Assembly: GCA_947165465.1 (NCBI GenBank)
Contig: CAMVAM010000004.1
Location: 1 to 64,000 of the forward strand
Reading direction: 5' to 3'
Length of the DNA stretch: 64,000 bases
Origin: an uncultured Candidatus Saccharibacteria bacterium
GTDB lineage: Bacteria; Patescibacteriota; Saccharimonadia; Saccharimonadales; Saccharimonadaceae
Positions 59,822-64,000 of this stretch are shown piece by piece. The notes under the pieces are model-generated. The model was given only the letters and a program-made list of their open reading frames with translations, searched no databases and had not been told where the DNA came from. How positions within the stretch are numbered: position 1 is the first letter of the stretch; each line of letters opens with the position of its first letter. The translations under genes and the position numbers were made by a program.

Positions 59822-62800
59822 GGGGTCCGATAAAAAAGCTAATTGCATTTATTTTACTCGCATTTACCAGCCTACTATTTACCAGTCGGGCGGTTTTTGC
59901 TACTTCAGAGCTAGAAGTTACTATTTCGCCAGACCAAGTTTACATGAGTCTAATACCGGCTCAACTTGAGACGGAAGATCAAACAATTTCGGTCTCTACC
60001 GATAATGCCACGGGTTATCGAGTTATACTAACCACGGCCGGCACGTCTTCGGCACTTGTTGAAGTATCAGACGATACAAAGACCATACCAACACTCACTT
60101 TACCGAGCGGTGCTACCAGTATCCCGGCTTCTTCAGTCGAAGATGGATATGGCTATAGTATTGATAATGGAGCGAACTTTTATCCAGTGCCAGAGCCATC
60201 AGCGGACCCGATTACGCTATTTACTACTAATACAGCAGGCGACAATGAACATACTCTAACTTTTGGCGCTAACGTTCCAATCGACCTCGCCAAGGGTACA
60301 TATACTAATACATTCAATATAATTGTGATTGCCAATATTTTGCCATGTGATGCTGACAGTATTTGTTATGACGGCAATGGCGATGATAGAACGGGCTCAA
60401 TGAGCAATCAGCTAGCCGAATCCAATTCGGAAGTAACGTTACTTGCTTCCAATTTCTCCCGTTCAGGATATGGTTTTGCGGGCTGGAATACTGAACCAGA
60501 CGGTACTGGCACTAATTATGGTCCAAATCAAACAATCACGACTGGCGACCTTTCGGTAACCGGGTTACAGCTATATGCTCGCTGGATACCGTCATCGGGC
60601 AATCTACAAGGCTGGCGTGGTTGTGCCGGAATGACGGCTATCGATTATGACAATAATGGCGAATTAATAATGGCCGCGAACAGTATCACGGCTTTGACGG
60701 ATACCCGTGACAACAATACATATGCCGTGGTCAAATTTGCCGACAATCAATGCTGGATGATTGAAAACCTTCGTCTGAATCTAAATAACCCAAATTTGAC
60801 AATTTCAAATGAAAACACTAATAAACCGTCTGCGGATTTTGTCACGGCGGCCAATAATCATCCTGCATCATCAAATAGCTTTTGCGCTAATAACAATGCC
60901 ACATGTAATAATCAAATCAAATATAACACCAATAACACGAACCGCAACTTAACTGCGTCTTATGACACAAATAACAACTCTAGCTCTTGGTATTCCTACG
61001 GACACTATTATAACTGGTATACTACTACTGCCGGAAATGGCACTTACGGCACAAGTGATGAGGGGGCATCTGTCGATGGTGATATTTGCCCAGCCGATTG
61101 GCGATTGCCGTCTGGCTATGGTAGCGACGGAGATCTAGCGGTTCTTGATGTCGCCATGGGAGGAAATGGTATTAATAGAGCTTCTGGTACCCAAGCCGGT
61201 CTAGCCACCTCGAAGCGTTGGCGCACTTACCCATATAACTATATATTAAGCGGTGAATTCCGAAGCAACGCTGGTTATAATCGTGGTACTTCAAGTAGCT
61301 ATGCTACACTTAACGCATTAAGCGCAGCCAATACTGCTAACCTCTGGTTAAAGCCGGATGGTGTTCATATGAACTCCAATGGCACAGCGAAAGTACGTGG
61401 GCAAACAGTACGATGTGTATACAACCCGGGTGCCCACATAATCGGCAACATCCATTACGATGCTAATGAAGGTACTGGTACAGTGCCAGACGAAACCAAC
61501 ATCGACTTTAGCACTGCGGTGGCTGCAACTAATACTTTCACAAAAACACATTCTGTGTTCACTGGTTGGAACACTTTGGCTAACGGCAATGGTGTAGAAG
61601 TAAATGAAGGCGAATCGGTAGCTAATGCCGCTGAAAGCATGCATATTACTGATGGTCAAACCCTTACTTTGTACGCTAATTGGCGACCGCTGTATACTTT
61701 AGTTTATGACGGCAATGGCTCAGATGCTGGTGTTATGACAAGCGCTAACGTCAGCGATCTTGAACCGGGTCAAAAAACGCTGGTTGCCTCTAATTTCTCC
61801 CGCGTAGGCTATGGATTTGCGGGCTGGAGTCTAGATAGTGATGCCGGTACCAAACTCATGAATGGCCAAGCGGTAACAATTTATGGGCCAAATCAATCCA
61901 TTACCGTCAATGACGAATTTTACATCAATGCCGATCAGGAGAATCAAATCACTCTCTATGCAGTGTGGCTTGCGGCAGATTCTAATTACACACTACAATC
62001 GTTTAACTCGGCTAAGTGCGACGATATGGAATTCGGCGAGTTTGTTGCTCTCAGGGATACCCGCGACAATAATGTATACTCTGTGGCTAAACTAGAAGAC
62101 GGAAACTGTTGGATGGTGGAAAACCTTCGTCTCGACCCATCTACCACCACCTTCAGCAGCAGTAACACCAATTCGCCTACCGCAGAATTTATCACAAATG
62201 CTCCAAATTCTTCCAGCTCTAACACTCTATGTAACGATGACGAGGATACCTGTATAGATACAATTGGTTTCAACGCTAACGCAATAAATCGAAATCTTTC
62301 CCCATCATATAGCAACAACAGTGTAAGTAGATCATGGTATAGCTACGGCGTGATGTATAACTGGTATACGGCCACGGCTGGCAATGGTACTTACGATACT
62401 GATGGCACTAATGTAGCTGGCGATATTTGTCCAACTGGATGGAGACTCCCAACTGGTGGCCAAAGCGGTGAATTTGCAAATCTCAATGATTTGGCAAATG
62501 ATGGTTCCCTGATTACCGATGCTGGTCTGGTGAAGTTCCCTGACAACTTTATCTACTCCGGTGATTTTAATAACACTATACCTGGTGGACGCAACAGCTA
62601 TGGCCGCTTCTGGAGTGCTACGTCCGAAGGCAATCTTAATGCCTATCGTCTAGGCATAGTAACTAGTGGCGCTACGCCGACCGGCTCATACAAGAAATGG
62701 GACGCTTTTGCCGTGCGTTGTATTTACCCAGGTGTATTCCCTACATATTTGGAATATATTCTCGATTATGATGCTGACAATTATTCAGTTACTGTTCCGG

Positions 62801-64000
62801 AAGATGAAACGGCGAGCAGTCGAAACAACTCCTATGATTTCTCTATTTCAACTAGCACGATTCCTTCTCTCTATGGTTACACGTTCCTTGGTTATAGCAA
62901 CACTAGTGGTGCCACTACACCGGACTATGTCTATAATGCCGTGAGTAATACCTTTACGCCAAGCACCATCACAATTAATAGTACTGGTGATTCTACCACG
63001 AAGACGATTTATGCCGTTTTTGAAGAGGACACCTGCCCAGCGGGATATATTTGTTATCTTGATAATGGAGCGGATGGCGGCGTCGGTACTATGGCGAACC
63101 AGCCGGCTACGTCTAATAGTACTGTCACGCTAATTCCATCCAACTACTCTAAGACAGGCTATGGATTTGCCGGTTGGTCTGCATCAGATGACGGAGCACC
63201 ATATGGTCCAAACGCCACTATTACGACGGGAGACCTTAGTTCTGAAGGTCTGATGCTCTATGCTAGATGGATACCTTCTTCCGGTAGCCTTCAGAGTTGG
63301 ACTGGTTGCAATTCTATGATTCAGGGCGACGTAATAGCTTTAACGGATACTCGCGACAATCAAACCTACACCGTAGCTAAGCTGGGTGATGAAAAATGCT
63401 GGATTGTCGAGAACCTCCGCCTAGATCCAGGAACGGCCACTATTACTGCTCAGAATACAAATAATCCGGTCGCCGGTTTTATAGAAGAGTCAAATGATAG
63501 TAATACCCATTCCCTAAACACGCTTTGTAATACCAGAAGTCTTGAATGTTTTGATCAGATTCAATATAACGCGAACAGTCTCAATAGGTCTTTGACACAA
63601 TCCTACACTAACGACGATGCGGCAAGCGGATGGTATTCTTATGGCGTTTATTATAACTGGTATACCGCCACTGCTGGAAACGGCACCTTTAGTACCATGG
63701 AACAAAGTGGTCCAAACCATGACGGTGTGCTTACGGGTGATATTTGTCCTTCGAACTGGCATTTACCAACTGGCGGCAGTGGTGGAGAATATAGTGTTCT
63801 GAATTCAGTAATTAATAATAATTCGGACACTTCTGATGTTGTCTGGCGCGCATATCCAAACAACTTTGTCTGGTCCGGTGACTATAATAATAACAAGAGA
63901 AATTCGAGCTACTTAAACGGTAGAATCTGGACATCAACCGTAAAAGACAATGATAAAGCATACCGACTTGGATATGCAGAAGGAGTTTTACAAGCAAACG
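59818..64000 (+). CDS. Giant secreted repeat protein with InlB-type and FISUMP domains, cut by right edge
   Basis: Open from GTG 59818 to the window end with no stop, at least 1394 residues. Signal peptide 1-30 (LIAFILLAFTSLLF...AVFA). An N-terminal beta domain (about 31-175) follows, then alternating modules: Listeria-Bacteroides/InlB B-type repeats (GYGFAGWNTEPDGTG, HSVFTGWNTLANGNG, GYGFAGWSLDSDAG, GYTFLGYSNTSGA, GYGFAGWSASDDGA) and three FISUMP domains (TDTRDNNTYAVVKF; RDTRDNNVYSVAKL; TDTRDNQTYTVAKL, each with CW(M/I)(I/V)ENLRL, WYSYG.YYNWYT-type and GDICP..WRLP-type motifs). The domains are known from adhesins and from Saccharibacteria surface proteins. It probably contacts the host. The frame was checked at many positions and is continuous. 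Confidence 0.93.
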   Translation, partial: MRGPIKKLIAFILLAFTSLLFTSRAVFATSELEVTISPDQVYMSLIPAQLETEDQTISVSTDNATGYRVILTTAGTSSALVEVSDDTKTIPTLTLPSGATSIPASSVEDGYGYSIDNGANFYPVPEPSADPITLFTTNTAGDNEHTLTFGANVPIDLAKGTYTNTFNIIVIANILPCDADSICYDGNGDDRTGSMSNQLAESNSEVTLLASNFSRSGYGFAGWNTEPDGTGTNYGPNQTITTGDLSVTGLQLYARWIPSSGNLQGWRGCAGMTAIDYDNNGELIMAANSITALTDTRDNNTYAVVKFADNQCWMIENLRLNLNNPNLTISNENTNKPSADFVTAANNHPASSNSFCANNNATCNNQIKYNTNNTNRNLTASYDTNNNSSSWYSYGHYYNWYTTTAGNGTYGTSDEGASVDGDICPADWRLPSGYGSDGDLAVLDVAMGGNGINRASGTQAGLATSKRWRTYPYNYILSGEFRSNAGYNRGTSSSYATLNALSAANTANLWLKPDGVHMNSNGTAKVRGQTVRCVYNPGAHIIGNIHYDANEGTGTVPDETNIDFSTAVAATNTFTKTHSVFTGWNTLANGNGVEVNEGESVANAAESMHITDGQTLTLYANWRPLYTLVYDGNGSDAGVMTSANVSDLEPGQKTLVASNFSRVGYGFAGWSLDSDAGTKLMNGQAVTIYGPNQSITVNDEFYINADQENQITLYAVWLAADSNYTLQSFNSAKCDDMEFGEFVALRDTRDNNVYSVAKLEDGNCWMVENLRLDPSTTTFSSSNTNSPTAEFITNAPNSSSSNTLCNDDEDTCIDTIGFNANAINRNLSPSYSNNSVSRSWYSYGVMYNWYTATAGNGTYDTDGTNVAGDICPTGWRLPTGGQSGEFANLNDLANDGSLITDAGLVKFPDNFIYSGDFNNTIPGGRNSYGRFWSATSEGNLNAYRLGIVTSGATPTGSYKKWDAFAVRCIYPGVFPTYLEYILDYDADNYSVTVPEDETASSRNNSYDFSISTSTIPSLYGYTFLGYSNTSGATTPDYVYNAVSNTFTPSTITINSTGDSTTKTIYAVFEEDTCPAGYICYLDNGADGGVGTMANQPATSNSTVTLIPSNYSKTGYGFAGWSASDDGAPYGPNATITTGDLSSEGLMLYARWIPSSGSLQSWTGCNSMIQGDVIALTDTRDNQTYTVAKLGDEKCWIVENLRLDPGTATITAQNTNNPVAGFIEESNDSNTHSLNTLCNTRSLECFDQIQYNANSLNRSLTQSYTNDDAASGWYSYGVYYNWYTATAGNGTFSTMEQSGPNHDGVLTGDICPSNWHLPTGGSGGEYSVLNSVINNNSDTSDVVWRAYPNNFVWSGDYNNNKRNSSYLNGRIWTSTVKDNDKAYRLGYAEGVLQAN

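Noticed and set aside
59818..64000. Frameshift or pseudogene in the giant surface protein
   Set aside because: Reading frame checked at 60481, 61021, 61681, 62041, 63301 and 63961; all are in phase with no internal stop seen.

Overview
The window looks like a streamlined chromosome segment of a Candidate Phyla Radiation bacterium, most probably Candidatus Saccharibacteria (TM7). This is an inference from gene content and style: genes are tightly packed and often overlap, TGA is an ordinary stop codon, many start codons lie 6-10 bases downstream of a TATAAT box (leaderless transcripts), several housekeeping proteins are pared down (alanyl-tRNA synthetase without its C-terminal domain, DnaX and RecR without intact zinc modules), salvage genes replace biosynthesis, and a giant secreted protein carries FISUMP and InlB-type repeats. 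No tRNA, rRNA, CRISPR array, transposase or prophage was seen, and no gene-free stretch exceeds about 300 bases.

Layout. 1-5.7 kb (minus): obg, a LysM-CHAP wall hydrolase, a RuvX-MltG fusion and a membrane protein. 5.7-9.5 kb (plus): a soluble PAS histidine kinase, its CheY-like partner, an RsuA-type pseudouridine synthase and an FtsA-like ATPase. 9.5-13.9 kb (minus): alaS, mnmA and a cysteine desulfurase, with one small plus-strand membrane protein. 14-22 kb is mixed: an orphan gene, a DUF1846 protein, tatD, typA and a secreted cutinase-like/vWA protein. 22-25 kb is nucleotide salvage and uracil repair (dCMP deaminase, ung, tdk, tmk). 25-31.6 kb (minus): a heterodimeric ABC exporter, a VanY-type carboxypeptidase, a flippase-like protein and an AI-2E-family permease. 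31.6-34.4 kb (plus): queuosine genes queH-queA-tgt. 34.7-41.2 kb: cysS, a hydrolase, nrnA, a YqeG phosphatase, pgsA, cdsA and an acyl-CoA ligase-like enzyme. 41.2-46.8 kb (minus): recR, ybaB, a GT-C type membrane protein, dnaB, dnaX. 47-49 kb: a membrane thioredoxin-like protein and a SufS-like desulfurase. 49.3-54.3 kb: the secE-nusG-rplK-rplA-rplJ-rplL region, interrupted by two non-ribosomal genes. 54.3-59.3 kb: an alpha-glucan phosphorylase, a PlsC-like protein and a membrane pyrophosphatase. 59.5-64 kb: a small orphan and the start of a giant surface protein running off the right edge.

How the genes fit together. PgsA, CdsA, the acyl-activating enzyme and the PlsC-like protein suggest phospholipids built from scavenged fatty acids. 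Tdk, Tmk and dCMP deaminase suggest imported nucleosides. QueH, QueA and Tgt imply the cell obtains preQ1 or makes it elsewhere in the genome. MltG, VanY, the CHAP hydrolase, the cutinase-vWA protein and the giant repeat protein point to active cell-wall remodelling and surface contact with a host cell.

Three signals stand out. (1) A family of long palindromic elements about 115-125 bp long, at 81-195, 49203-49323 and 53189-53311. They share a two-hairpin core but have different, locally matched outer stems; one is inserted in frame in obg. (2) Five genes whose Shine-Dalgarno sequence lies inside a tiny, apparently leaderless upstream ORF that ends at or beside the true start codon. (3) A perfect 20-bp palindrome that serves as a symmetric bidirectional leaderless promoter between ung and tdk.
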